Part shown: positions 32,523 through 45,093 of the stretch, in pieces | How positions within the stretch are numbered: position 1 is the first letter of the stretch | Layout of the letters: every line of letters starts with the position of its first letter | Assembly (NCBI GenBank): GCA_035772735.1 | Contig: JASDFA010000004.1 | Coordinates: forward strand, 16,953,501 to 17,017,500 | Source of the DNA: Datura wrightii | Taxonomy: Eukaryota; Streptophyta; Magnoliopsida; Solanales; Solanaceae | Direction of reading: 5' to 3' | DNA: 64,000 nucleotides | The notes under the pieces: model-generated | What the model was told of the DNA's origin: nothing | Database searches by the model: none | The model's input: the letters and a program-made list of their open reading frames with translations, nothing else | Translations under genes and position numbers: made by a program

Positions 32523-35220
32523 TGTCACGACCCGAGTTTACACCCTAGCAGTAACACGGGACAAGGAACCCTCAAAGGCTCCAAGTCGACCCATAGCATA
32601 ATCATAGCATAACACTTAACAATATAAAAATCTAACAAATTGTAACTGAGTGGAAGCTAACTTTAAAAGCCAAGATTAACATTTAAAGACATAATCTAAA
32701 AAAACATCATACATACACCAAAACTAATTACAAATGTCTAAAAGCCTCTACTAAATTGATGAGTTACTGGGACAGGTCCCCAGCTAACTCTCATAGTCTA
32801 AAAACTAAAATACAACTAAAAAAGAACATAGGCCTCGTCCTCAAGAGATAAGGACTCACCACAATCCGCTGAGATGGAGGGAGGAGTGTGTCTACCTGCG
32901 AGTCTGAGTTTGGATACCTAAACCTATATCATGAAATGATAGAGCACATAAAGACATGCGTTTAGTACTTGGAATGTACTGAGCATGGGGAAAACGTAAA
33001 CAACTAAACATGCAAGTATACAAAAAGGAAATAATAGATTACATCGACATATAACTGATTTAAAATGCAACAATCCACTTCTGAGTCACATACACATATA
33101 TACATGGAACTTTCATTTGGATCACATGTTCTGAAACATCATTGAGCTCATCTATAAGGATCAAGTACTGAACATTTAATGAGAGTCGAAGCTGAAACTA
33201 GCATCACACACTGTACTAGATAACTACTGGTAACTGAGATTGCATTTAATTATATTATATTTGTCCTAAACTGAAGTCAGAATCACATAATCATGCTGAT
33301 CACATAACTAAGGAAGTCGTTCTCTACTATGGAGAGTCCTAACAAAACTAAGAGAGTCATTCTCTACTATAGAGAGTCCCGCCTGAGCTAGGGAGTCATT
33401 CTTTTCTATGGAGAATCCCAACTTAACTGGGGAATCATTCTCAGTTATGGAGAATCCAAATTGAACTAGGGAGTCATTCTCTACTAGGGAGAGTCCTGAG
33501 CTGACCAACAGAAACATTCTTGGCTATGGAGAGTCCCTGGCTGACTAGAACACAAGGAGTACTGACGTAGTATTATATATATGATCTATGCTATTACAGC
33601 TACTCAGAAACATGAACATTTACTGGTTTCATCATATAACATTCATTTAGAAAGGATTAGGTCTACTTTCTACTAACAACAAGCCCAACTGTCTGAAATA
33701 TCATTCTCATGCTTCATCATCATAATTCATATTGTCATGGTGCCAAATCAACATTTGATTCACACGTTTTACATTAACGAACATCTATCGATTCACATCA
33801 TGCATTACTCTTCCACAACATTCAAGTTCCGAGTTCATATCTTTCAACATGTAAGACAGAGTCATATAGGATCCATAGGTCCAATTCACACGCTAACATT
33901 GATACCTTGCTTCATTTATTTAGATCTGCAGACAAACCCATACACTTAACTCATACCTAAGCACTTATAATGAATTCATGGAAGAAGCATACATTTTCAT
34001 TTCATATGACCCACTTCATCATTTACTCCAATTCATGAGAAAGATGAAATAATTAGGCCATTATCATAAATTTATGTCATACCCGACAAGCTCCATCAGA
34101 AACATAACGAAAATACATATTTCACTTTCAATTGATCAAGCCCATAAACTCTAATCTCATCTCAGCATATTTATCGATGGAATATTCATGATTCTTAGGG
34201 ATAATCAAATGATCTTCACATATTTTAAACATGGATATGAGTTATTACTATAATCGAGTTAACAATATTAAAGTCCCATTCAAAGTTCAAGCAATTTTTT
34301 GAAGAAAATTCTATAATCATACATTTTTCGTCATTTTACACACAATTCAAGGCAACACAATAATTTTATATTCATAATTACTTTATAATCACAATGGATC
34401 TTAAAATTCAAAAAGAATGTAGAAGAAATCACCCATCACACAAAATCCTAGGTCATGCTTTTCTACAATATTTTAGATCAGGTTTTTAATAAAACAGTTT
34501 GAGGCACAAGGATGAAAGAATATCCTTGTTGAAGAACCCACATACCTGGTAGAAGAAACCCCACTCGAAATTGCCACTGGAAGCATGGAATCTTACCAAA
34601 ATACCTCTTGAAAAAACATGAAAAATCTTTCGAACTGGGACCACGACCCTCACCACAAGTCGTTGATCCTCACCATGACTCGTGGTGACCATCTGTTACA
34701 TACATTGGTCTGCTTGCACATTTTCATCTTCCTCAACCCATGACCAACGTGAAGAGTCATTATTGACTCTAACGATTCATCAAACCACTAGTTAAGCACA
34801 TTGTTTCCCCAACTGGTACACCAACCAATGACTGACATGACGAGTCATTAGTTGATCCAACCACTCGTCAGTCCTTCCATCACCCACACTAGACCAACCT
34901 TATGTCCCTTCCAACGATTGAAACCATGGGTCATTGCTAGCTCCAACGGCCCGTTACAACCATCCGTCACCACTGACTTGAAACCCTAGGCTCTTACCCA
35001 CGACTCCTTATCACGACCCATCAAAGCCACCAACGAGTCGTTACATGACTCATCCCTTCTCAATAGACTAGGCTAAGAGCTCATCATGACTGACTCCAAC
35101 GAACCATTAGAAGGACCAACAACTCATTAGACGAGTCGATCTAAGGAACTGCTGCTCATTTTGTGCGGAGCACATTTCCAACTCCAGGTTTTAAATCTTG
35201 GGAACTTTTAGGATGTTACA
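32523..35220 (-). repeat. 3' LTR of element D (2698 bp)
   Basis: Minus strand TGTAACATCCTAAAAG ... GGGTCGTGACA, the usual chromovirus LTR ends. It contains a six-unit tandem array (33312-33548) and, towards the U3 end, many CGACTCGT/ACGAGTCGTT-type words (34640-35130). Aligns with 37549-38474 plus 39899-41793. Confidence 0.9.
33312..33548. repeat. Tandem array in element D LTR (6 units of about 40 bp)
   Basis: Unit core GTCATTCTCTACTATGGAGA followed by GTCC and a variable AAACTAGG-like linker. Six diverged units. The other LTR also has six units (38348-38474 continued at 39894-39998), so the array predates the insertion of D. The 69-codon minus frame across it simply translates the repeat. 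Confidence 0.8.
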
Positions 35221-35233
35221 ATATCTCCCCCTT
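35221..35233 (-). other. Polypurine tract of element D
   Basis: Minus strand AAGGGGGAGATAT directly before the LTR start TGTAACATCC. A classic chromovirus tract. Confidence 0.85.
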
Positions 35234-36204
35234 GGAAACATTAATCCTCGAATGTTGGCTAAACATACAAGAAGGATAGGGATGGAACTGAAATCCCAAA
35301 ATCAATCAATCACAACAAACACCAATGGGGTATTGACTTTAGGAATATCTTACACAACACAACAAGGATATCTAAATTGAACATGCATGCCATGGCACAA
35401 TAGAAATTTAAGGACATGAAACCAACATGGAACTAGATAGAACACTGAGAAGGATTCTTCCCCTTTATCTTGCACTGAACTGAGACAAACTAAACATTCG
35501 TTCTCAAATCATTTCTTGGTTCTAAACTAGAATTCGAGATTTTTAACCTAATTGAGGGTAAGTAATTCATGAGAATAATTCATCCACGACATCTAAAATC
35601 GAGCACATATATGAGATAACCTGATTCTACTAAGCTATTAAGCAACTTCTAAAGACTGTGTTCGAGCTGGTCATACGGGGAAACATGAGTTAACACACAT
35701 AATTTATTGGTAACATGAAAATAAGCATAAAGGATTTGTAGAGCAAGACTGGCATTACTATTTGAAGCAGTTCCCTAGAAATCTCGGGAATCTACACATA
35801 AGGATGGACATAACATAACTTAAACTGAAATACAAAAGAGGTTATCTGAACCTGAAGGGATTGACATATTAAGACTGTTAGGGTTAGGACTACCCTACTA
35901 TCATATTCAAGATCCGACTAGTCTCACATACTTAGCATCTCCCCTTAGCATAAGTCCATCATTCTAAGACTCATGAATCTTTCTTAAGGTCGGGGCTAAT
36001 TCACTAACTCCTATCTCCCCTTTAACCTCTAACCATCATTGTAAGTCTTACATTAATAGCTATTTACATCACACATCGACAACCTCTTCTCAACAACAAT
36101 CACAGAGCTTCTTATTTAATACTGGGGTTCTGGGGCTAGCAACATACAAAGAGTAATGAAAGATTCACAACATACCTGTGGCCACTACTGGCGACTTTCC
36201 CTTA
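35234..36204 (-). other. Element D interior without coding sequence
   Basis: About 1 kb between the polypurine tract and the gag end, where a full element would carry protease, RT and integrase. I see no pol motif on either strand. Confidence 0.6.
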
Positions 36205-37334
36205 TCCTGGTGTGTTGCTAGGGCATATGAGAGGTTTTAACGATGCCTTATACCCAAGCTAGATGATGCACCCCGCTGAAATGAATAGGCTATCGGAGCT
36301 ACTGAAGAGATGGCTGAGGATTTATTCTCACCTCACTTCTCCCTTGCACAATCTCGGTGCTTATGGCCCGACTTGTTGCACCAAAAATAAACATCCAATC
36401 TGGCCATACATTTTCCAAAGTGGTGCTTACCACAACTGGTACACAATAGATACTTAATCTCCCTTACTCTAGATTTACATAGAGCACTAACTGTCAAAAA
36501 ATGTTGGGGCAGACGATTTCTGCTAGGAATGTGAGCGGTGTCCACCACTCGTCCTCTACGAAGAAAACTCTGAATCTCCTATCCTGGCCCTTTTGGCCTC
36601 TCATTCCTTTTCCTTTATCTGCTCCGCCTCCATTTATTGAGCGAATATTACCAAATGTGGAAAGTCTTTATCCTTCTGCAACATAGCAGTCCTGCACTCT
36701 TTAACCAAGGAGTCTGACACTCCATTCACGAACCTGCTCACCTAGACCCTCTGGTCGGCTATCAATTCTGGTGCATACTTGGATAACCAGGTAACTTCCA
36801 ATGCATACTCTTGGACAGTCATGTCATTACATTTCAAGTTAATGAACTCTGCTGCCTTAGTCTCCCTCAACTCCCTAGGGAAAAATCTATCTAGGAACAC
36901 AGTCATAAATTCGTCCCAGTCTACGGATCCTGCACCAATTCGACGACTGTCTGTCCACTGACAAAACCATATATAAGCGACTCTTTTCATCTGGTAGGAG
37001 GCTAAGTCGCACTCTTTGTTCCTTTCACCCCCATGATTTGGGTGATCTTCTGAATCTCTTCCAAGAACTCATACGAGTCCTCATCCACCTTTGATCCTAG
37101 GAATTCGGGTGGGTTCCTCCGGAGAAAATCTCTCATCCTTGCCACTGCTACATTTCCATTCTAGGAACACGAGCCATTGCCTGCTAATAATCTAGGTGTT
37201 CATGGCCTATACTGACATATTAAGGGTTGCCCAGAACTCGGCATGAGTAATATGGTGTTCGGGTTCGCTGGGTCTGGTGGTACCTGCTGGCGGTCGTTAC
37301 CATGTCTTCTTCCATTCACTCGTTGAAGAGGCAT
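36205..37334 (-). pseudogene. Element D Gag (broken)
   Basis: Starts ATG at 37334 (MPLQRVNGRRHGNDRQQVPP). Chromovirus gag landmarks follow: MRDFLRRNPPEFLGSKVDED, SYEFLEEIQKITQIMGV, then DEFMTVFLDRFFPRELRETK, EFINLKCNDMTVQEYALEVT and LSKYAPELIADQ (36990-36742). Near 36430-36340 are knuckle-like cysteines, CTSCGKHHFGKC and CNKSGHKHRDC, with one cysteine of the second replaced by Ser. Several stops. The protein ends shortly after, where pol is missing. Confidence 0.82.
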
Positions 37335-37532
37335 TATCTGCAAGCGCGTAAAGCACGAGTCAGGGAGGAACTATTAGAGTTTCATACACTATGCATGATA
37401 AGAATCATGAAGAAAAGGGAACATTCCTAAATGCCTCATAGTCTCTTCATCATAATTGTGGCGCACTTCACACCCATGAAGAAGACTTTACTTAACACGG
37501 CTTCCAAACACTCTAGGATACTATAAACCTTT

Positions 37533-37544
37533 GCTCTAATAACA
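37533..37544 (-). other. Primer-binding site of element D (initiator tRNA-Met type, decayed)
   Basis: Minus strand TGTTATTAGAGC against family TGGTATCAGAGC, 4 bases from the 5' LTR. Ten of twelve positions agree. Confidence 0.75.
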
Positions 37545-38474
37545 AGTTTTTCACGACCAAAGTTTACACCCTAGTCGTAATATGGGACAAGGGACCCCGA
37601 AAGGCTCCAAGTCGACCCATAGCATAATCATAGCATAACACTTAACAATATAGACAAATAATAAAATGTAATTGAGCGGAAGCTAACTTTAAAAGTCAAG
37701 ATTAACATATAAATACATAATCTAACCAAACATAATACATAGACCAAAACTGATTACACATGTATGAAGGCCTCTACTAAACTAATGAGTTACTGGGACA
37801 GGTCTCCAGCTAACTCTCAAAGTATGATAACTGAAATACAACTAAACAAGAACATAGGCCTCGTCCTCGAGAGTTGAGGACTCACCATAATTCGCTGAGA
37901 TTGAGGGAGGTGCGTGTGTACTCAGGAGCTGAGTCGGGATACCTGAATCAATATCATGAAATTATATAGCACATTAAGGCGTGCAGTCAGTACATGGAAT
38001 GTACTGAGCATACGGGGAAAATGTAAACAACTAAATATGCAAGAATAGAAGAAGGAAATAACAGATTACATCGACATATAACTGATTTAGAATGCAACAA
38101 TGCTCTTCTAAGTCACATACATATACATATATATAGAACTTTCATTTGGATCTCATATTTTGAAAAATCATTGAGCTCATGCATAAGTGTCAAGTATTGA
38201 ACATTTAATGAGAACCGAAGTATAAACTAGCATTACACACTCTACCGGATAATTGCTAGTAACTGAGTTTGCATTTTAGTATATGACATCTATTCTAAAC
38301 TAAAGTCTGAATCATACAAAACTGAATCATGTTGATGACATAACTAAGGAACTCGTTCTCTACCATGGAGAGTCCTAGCTAAACTAAGGGGTCATTCTCT
38401 ACTATAGCGAGTCCCTCCTGAGCTAGGGAGTTATTCTCTACTATGGAGAATCCTAACATAACTAGGGAGTCATT

Positions 38475-39893
38475 TGATCTTGGGCAAATTTATATGCCCA
38501 AGTGATACTCAAAAGTGCCATTTTAGCCTTGTTTATCTATCAATGTGTATACATTCTCATGTAATTGGTAATTAAATGTGAATTTATACTAACCAACATG
38601 ATTAGCATTGGTTTGTAGGTAAAATGTAAATTTGGGAAGCTTAAATGCATGTTGGAAGAGATCAGGGTTGAACTCGGACGTGAGGATGGGACAAGGCATT
38701 GGACAGCATAAAATAAAGGGGCTCCGCGATGGAGCCGTGTCACGCTGCCATCGCGGAGGCCTTCTGCCTGGATAGGGAATTTTCGCCCAAATTCCAGAGA
38801 GGGTACGCGATGGGTCCGTGGCACGGTGGCTTGGCTCCGCATTGCACGCCGTGCCACGTTGGGATTTATTTCCTGGACACCCAGTTCCAGTGAAGGTCCG
38901 CGTCCGTAGCGTGTCACGGAGGCAGTGCTCCCCGATGCACTCCGTGACACGTTGCTCGTTATTTCGAGAAAAATTCCCACTAGTATAAATAGAACACTTA
39001 GGTTCATTTTTCAATATTCTGACTTGGTGGAGCAAGAACGTGGGTTACAGGCAGTTGAGGGGACGAAATTATCAGGGTTTTTCTCTCTTCCCTTCTTCTT
39101 GTATTCAATTGATTGTATGTTTAACACTCATTTAAAGATGTTTAATCCACAAATGAGTGGCTAATTCATCTTCTTGTTGAGGTTATGAGCACTTGTAATG
39201 AAATGTGATCATTGATTCTGTGGTTTTTCATCTTTTCTTCCATGGTTGTTCTATTAATTCTTGTTCTTACTGCATTAATGTGTGGCCTACGTTAATGTAT
39301 ATCCAAAAAGTCCGGTTTCACTCGAGAGAACAAGAAATTGTGAAGTTGTGAATAATAGGATATGATCTTTACTTGATTTGGGAAAATTGGGAATTGATTT
39401 ACTATCAGGCTAGAAATATCGTGAAAGTCGTATTAGTCAATTTAGGAACCAGGTTTGTATGGCTAGAACATGAATTGCATTTAATCACAGAAATGTAGGT
39501 GGATGGTTCATGATTCTTAAGTGAGGTTAAATACGAGAGTTTTAATCTCTTGGAAAATGTTCTTGGCTAGCAACCGGAGGAAAAGACTAACCAAATTACA
39601 TCGATAATTAATTTCATTACATGTTCGTTTAACCTCAGCATACTCCCATTCATAGTTCAGACTCAAATTAGATAGTTGTTTTAGCTTTAGCATAAAAATT
39701 ATAAAACAAAATATCAAACTCTTGGTTACACTATTGTCTGCATTCTTAGAATCGAAATATAGTACACTTGAGCAGATTCCACTTCATCCCAGTCCCTGTG
39801 GGATCGATACTTGGCTTACTCAAGCCACTTTAATACATGTTCGACCACGTGCACTTGCGTGTAGTTTTATACCCATATAACAAACCCTGAACA
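38475..39893 (+). mobile_element. Solo LTR of family C inside element D LTR
   Basis: TGATCTTGGGCAAATTTATA ... CCCTGAACA, 1419 bp, in the opposite orientation to element C. Flanked by TCATT at 38470-38474 and 39894-39898, a perfect 5-bp duplication lying within one unit of the element D tandem array. No interior is present, so it arose by recombination between the two LTRs of a former full element. Confidence 0.95.
38722..38991 (+). promoter_or_regulatory. U3 module of family C solo LTR: three perfect inverted repeats and TATA
   Basis: CTCCGCGATGG/CCATCGCGGAG (38722-38732, 38748-38758), GTGGCACGG/CCGTGCCAC (38818-38826, 38849-38857) and CGTGTCACGGAG/CTCCGTGACACG (38910-38921, 38940-38951), then TATAAATA at 38984-38991. 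All three stems are perfect in this copy. The last stem is 32 bases from the TATA box. Confidence 0.65.
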
Positions 39894-41793
39894 TCATTCT
39901 CAGCTATGGAGAATCCCGACTAAACTAGGGAGTCATTCTCTGTTATGGAGAGTCTCAAGCTGGCTAAGGGAAACATTCTCGGCTATGGAGAGCTGACTAG
40001 AACATAAGGAGTACTAATATGGTATTATACATTTGGTCTATGCTAGTATAGCTAGTCAAAAACATTAACCTTTACTGGTTTCATCATACAGCATTCATTT
40101 AGAAAAGATTAGGGCTACTTTCTACTAATAACAAGCCCAACGGTTTGAAATATCATTCTCATGCTTTATCATCATAATTTATATCATCATGGTGCCAAAT
40201 GAACATTTGATTCACACGTTTTACATTAATGAACATCTATAGATTCACATCATACATTACACTTCCACAACATTCAAGTTTCGAGTTTATGTCATTCAAC
40301 ATGTAACATAGAGTCATGTAGGATCCATAGGTAAAATTCACACTCTACCATTGATTCCTTGCTTAATTAATTTAAATTGGCAGACAAACCCATATATTTA
40401 ATTCATGCCTTAAACATTTATAATGAATTCATGGATGAAGCATAAATTTTCATTTCATAAGACCCACTTAACAATTTACTCCGGTTCATTAGAAAGATGC
40501 AATAATTAGGCAATTATCATAGATTTACGTCATACCCCACCGGCTACATCAAAAACATAGAGAAAATACATATTTCACCTTCAATTGATCAAGCCCATAA
40601 ACTCTAATCTCATCTCTACATATTTATCAATGGCATATTCAGGTTCTTAGGGATAATCATATGATCTTCACATATTTTAAACATGGATACGAGTTATTAC
40701 TGTATCGAGTGAACAATAATAAAGTCTCATTCATAGTTCAAGTCATTTCATGAAGAACATTCTATAATCATGCATTTTTCATCATCTTACACATAAATCA
40801 AGACAACACAATAATTTATATTCATAATTAATTTATAATCACAGCATATCTTAAAATTCAAAAAAAATGTACAAGATATCACCCATCACACAAAACCCTA
40901 GATCATGCTTTTCTAGAATAGTTGATATCATATTTTTAATAAAACATTTTCTGGAACATGGATGGAAGATTATCCTTATTGAAGAATCCACATACCTGGT
41001 AGAAGAAACCCCACTCAAAATTACACCTTGAAGCTTTAAAGAGAACTTTGGTGAACCCTTCATCTTGAGAGAAAAGGAAGGAGTGCTTAGAGAATGAGGG
41101 TTTAGGCTTGAATATGTCCTAAAACATTCCTTATAAGCCCAAAATAACGTCACTTTAAAACTGGATGCATGGGATCTTAACAAAATACCCCTTGAGAAAA
41201 AATATGAAAAATCTATCAAATTACGACCACGAGCCGTTGGTCCTCACTATGACTCCTGGTGGCCATCCATTACATACATTAGTCTACTTGCACAGTTTCA
41301 GCTTCCTCAACCCACAACCAATGTGACGAGTCGTTGTTGCCTCTAACGATTAGTCAGACCATACGTTAAGCACATTGTTTCCCCAATTGGTACACCAACC
41401 AACGACTGACATGACGAGTCTTTACTTGATCCAATGACTCGTCAGTCCTTCTATAACCCACACTGGACCAACCTTATGTACCTTCAAACGATTGACACCA
41501 GGGGTCATTGCTAGCTCCAATGACTTGTTACAACTATCCATCACCACTGACTTGAAACCCTAGGCTCCAACCCAAGACTCCTTATGACAATCCATCAAAG
41601 CCACCAATGAGTCATTACATGAATCATCCCTTCCTAGTAAACTAGGCTGAGATCTCATCATGATTGACTCCAATGACCTATTAGAGGGACGAATGACTAG
41701 TTAGACAAGTCGTTTTGAGGCACTGTTGCACATTTTCTTTGAGCATATTTCCGACTCTAGGTTTTAAATATTGGAAGCTTTTTGGGTGTTATA

Positions 41794-42170
41794 GTTATGT
41801 TGGTCCATACCGGATTGTGAGGCCTATTGTTAAGGTGTCTAATGAGTTTGAGTTGCCCTCAGAATTTGCTTCAGTGTATTTGGTGTTCAATCTGCCACTC
41901 TTAAAGAAGTGCATGGGTGATCTGACTTTTTTAGTTCCTATAGAGAGTGTAGGTGTGAAGGACAGCCTTAGCTATGAGGAGGTTTCGGTGGAAATACTTG
42001 ATCGTCTAGTTTGGAAGATAAAAAACAAATAAGTGGCTTCAGTCAAGGTTTTGTGGAGCAATCAGCATGTTGAGGGAGCTACGTGGAAAGCTGAAGCAGA
42101 TTTGATGTCTTGATACCCGCATCTATTCTCTTTCGACTCAGTTTTAGCTTGAGGTATCAATTTCCCTACT
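41794..42170 (+). pseudogene. Element H integrase C-terminus and chromodomain-like tail
   Basis: Resumes after element D: YVGPYRIVRPIVKVSNEFEL, YLVFNLPLLKKCMGD, SYEEVSVEILDRLVWKIKNK, a TAA, then VASVKVLWSNQHVEGATWKA and a final YPHLF. The ILDR..KVLW..ATWEAE pattern is typical of the chromodomain-like end of Tekay/Del integrases, which may guide insertion to heterochromatin. Stops at the KNK boundary and before YPHLF. Confidence 0.85.
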
Positions 42171-42398
42171 TAGTATTCTATTCATTTTCATGTTTAGCTT
42201 ATGCATCCCAATTTCTTTCATGTCAATGCATGTATGAGTGTTTCATGAATTAAATGCAGTTATTTATCCTAGTCCGGAGTCAGTCACCTCATAAGTTTTC
42301 AGCTTAAATGTTCAGTATTTTGGCATGGTAGTTGCATTACTCAATTTTTTAGTACTTTTACCCATATTAGAGGATGAATATTCTCAAGTGGTATATAT
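42171..42398 (+). other. Element H 3' leader and polypurine region
   Basis: Non-coding between the integrase end and the 3' LTR. The last bases, CTCAAGTGGTATATAT, occupy the place of the polypurine tract (family CCAAGGGGGAGATAA), now decayed. Confidence 0.6.
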
Positions 42399-44777
42399 TG
42401 TAATACCCCAAAAGTGCCTAAGAATAGACTCAAAATTGGAAATAAAAAGTAGCAAAAAATCTATGATTTTTTCTTATAACGACTCATTGTACGGGTCATT
42501 GGTGGCTCTAACAACCCGTTTGAGGTGCTCTTGGTGAGAATATGTAGGATGGACTTAGAAGTAACGGGTCTTAGAAAGACCCGTTAATTGATGTAACGGG
42601 TCATTGTAAAGGGTCGTTGGGAGGATGGTCCTGGTCAAAACTGGTTTGCTCGAGTCATCGGATGACTCGTTGTTCTGAAGGACGACTCATTGTTCTGAAG
42701 GATGACTTGTTGCATGGTCCCATTCGAAAGGTTCCCAGGAGGTAGGCAACGGTGGCAAAGATGGTCTCCACGAGTTATGGGAGCTAGGTATGACTCGTGG
42801 TACCGATCGTGGTAGCAGACCTGTGTCCAAAAAGTGGGGTGAAGCAACGAGGGGAGTAACGACCCATTGTACTTGTCATTATCACTGACAGTGCAATTTT
42901 TCTATGTTTTTTCATTAAGGGCATTTTCATCATTCCTATGACCTAAGGTCCTATACTACGTCATTTTAAGCTCAGTTAGTAGGGTTTTAAGGGTGTTAAA
43001 CCTATTCTAAGCCTCACAATTTCCATGCATGCAACATAGAGTCTTTCCTTGAAGATCAAGTTTGAAGAATCTCTCCAAATCCTCTTCAAATTCCTTTGGT
43101 CTTTCAAGAGGGAGAGCTGATCACATTTACCGAGGTATGTGAGGCCATGAATGAGAGTTCCTTTCACTCTCACGCCATAAATTCTTCTCAATTCGATGGA
43201 TTTCAATTCTACATTCAAGTTTCATGATCTATTAGGTTTATTCCAATTCTTATCAAATTCTCTATGATCTATCTATGGGTCAATTCTCTTCATGTATTAA
43301 ATCATGTTTTATGATCTATGGGTAGATTTTATAAATATTTTGAATATAAACTTACAGATTTGAATTTAAATCCAATTATGCCCAATTATGTATGTTTTAT
43401 GAAAATTCAAGTTATGATTTCATTATGATCTTGATCTTAATTAGGACAATTATGATTTATGCTTTATGATGTGATTTCTCTCAAGTACTTATCATGGATT
43501 AATGAAATGTCAAGTTTTTACAAGTTTTACAAGTATGTATGGATTTCATGATTGATGGATTTATGACTCTTGGCCAAATCATGGGCCCTTATTCATGGCT
43601 AATCATGAATTTGTTCGATGAGAAATGTGAGTCTGTTTTTTCCACTTTCTTCATCCCTCTCTATCAAAATGATCAAAAAGGAAGGTGAGCTTGCTTCTTA
43701 TTCACGTGTTTGATCACTTCCATCTCTGCCTGGCTCGTTGTCACCTGTGTTGATGAAATGTTTTTAACGTTGTAGAGAATGAATAGGGGCCAAGTGATGT
43801 TATTATTTATTTGGCCATGAACTTCATGAATGATTTTACAATTACTATATGAGCCCTAATTTGCATGTTTTTGGGAGAAGTTTCTAGCACCGAGTATCTC
43901 AGTTTTCAAATGGCTACTCCAGTGTCTCGGAAATACGTTCCATTGTTGGTTTATATATATTCAAATGTTAATGGATCCCCTTTTCATGATATCACATACT
44001 GCTCATCTGTTGCCTAGGAAGCCTGGGACGGCTCTGCCAACTTGAGTGAGATAGTTGGGGCATCATGTAAGCTCTATCATGATGGTGTCAGTTATAAGGA
44101 GTCCTCCCATTGTTCCGAATGTTTTTATGAATTTTCATCTTATGTTACATTGGCTCAAGTTATGTTTTATAAAGTTTTCTCTTATGACTTTGATTATGAT
44201 TGGATTATGAACTGTTTGAAAATCTTGTGCCTTCACGTTATGTTATGATATTTAATTCATGTTCATGATGACCTATTCTTATGCACTCTTATGTATTTTA
44301 ACTATCCATTTTACTTACCTTGCATACTCGGTATATTCCAAGAACTAACCACATACTTTATGCTATATCACCTCATGATAGAAGATCAAGGGTTCAATCT
44401 CAGTCGCATCTTTTGTCTTGCTTATTCCTCGGGCCTATTTAGCTAGTTGTTGGTGAGTCCTCATCCTTTGAGGACATTATGCTATCTATGGTTATGTTTT
44501 CAATTTCAGACATTGTCGAGCTAGTTAGAGGCATTGGCCGATCAGCTCATTAGTATTGTTAGAAGCTATTTAGACATGATGTAGTAATCAGCTTGTCATT
44601 GTTGACTCTTTCTTTTAGATAATATATATGAAGACTTCCACTTAAGCATGTTTGTTATGTCAGTATCTGCTTATAGTATGCTCCTTATTGCTATGTTCAT
44701 GTCATTGGTGGACTTGGAGCCTCTCGGGGATCCCTTTCCTATGAATCTATCCGGGCCTATGTTCGGGTCTTGAGACA
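42399..44777 (+). repeat. 3' LTR of element H (2379 bp)
   Basis: Starts TGTAATACCCCAAAAG and ends CGGGTCTTGAGACA. Near the end, GACTTGGAGCCTCTCGGGG matches the same region of element D's LTR (on its minus strand), showing related LTRs. The left LTR is outside the window, so the insertion duplication cannot be checked. Confidence 0.8.
42562..42586 (+). promoter_or_regulatory. 10-bp perfect inverted repeat in element H LTR
   Basis: TAACGGGTCT, loop TAGAA, AGACCCGTTA. It sits in a cluster (42480-42890) of ACGACTCATTG, AACGGGTCATTG and GACTCGTTG words. Probable U3 region by analogy with the other LTRs. Confidence 0.55.
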
Positions 44778-44953
44778 ACGGTACCACAAACTCATGCACC
44801 AGGCTATATCTATGCTTCTCATCAAGACTCATCTATGGCCTATACAAAGCTCTTACAATTCGTACTGAGGCTTGTACTACAAGTCTGTAAAGAAATTTTT
44901 TCTACACCCTATTTTTGTTTCACCTGCACATTGAGCACACATAATTTAATAAA

Positions 44954-44971
44954 CTTGGGTTGTCTCCCAAG
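44954..44971 (-). other. Post-protease hairpin of element E
   Basis: Minus strand CTTGGGAGACAACCCAAG: perfect 6-bp stem, loop AGACAA. An upstream, decayed copy of the same unit lies at about 45038-45060 (CTTGGATGTAACCCATGAGG on minus), reproducing the two-copy arrangement of element B. Confidence 0.62.
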
Positions 44972-45093
44972 AAGTGCTTGATTTTATGTTGCGACATGAT
45001 GCAGGTAGTGTAGTTACTTAGAATTCACCAAACCACCTCATGGGTTACATCCAAGAAGCACTTGGTTTAACATTGCGGCATAACTCTAGTCTA

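Larger units (their letters stand above)
32523..41793 (-). mobile_element. Element D: deleted chromovirus (gag only) with long LTRs
   Basis: LTRs at 32523-35220 and 37549-41793 (the latter enlarged by a solo LTR), an interior of only 2.3 kb with gag, an initiator-tRNA-Met-type primer-binding site and a polypurine tract. Flanks GTTAC (32518-32522) and GTTAT (41794-41798) are a target duplication with one change. The interrupted sequence is the H integrase gene. All pol sequence is missing, so the copy is non-autonomous or internally deleted. Confidence 0.92.
37549..41793 (-). repeat. 5' LTR of element D, split by a solo LTR
   Basis: Same ends as 32523-35220 with small changes (TATAACACCC at the right end, TGAAAA at the left). 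Interrupted at 38475-39893. Without the insert it is about 2.8 kb. A TATA-like TATAAGGA on the minus strand lies near 41125-41135, with CGACTCGT-like words further right (41230-41720). Confidence 0.88.
8734..44777 (+). mobile_element. Element H: Del/Tekay-like chromovirus, interrupted by elements B and D
   Basis: The frames can be followed in order: protease, RT, RNase H, integrase up to 11206; integrase again at 31960-32522; integrase end plus chromodomain-like tail at 41794-42170; then polypurine region and 3' LTR. The two gaps are exactly elements B and D. Rejoining the flanks restores the integrase frame across both (AKLYIRE to LVRLDGVP; GKLSPCY to VGPYRIV). Its gag and 5' LTR would lie left of element A, outside the window. 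Confidence 0.85.

Noticed and set aside
32139..32612. Integrase frame extending to 32612
   Set aside because: The protein is real only to about 32522; the remainder reads into the inserted LTR of element D.
33308..33517. Minus-strand frame with repeated S-I-V-E-N-D-S-L words
   Set aside because: Translation of the element D LTR tandem array; no start context or homology.
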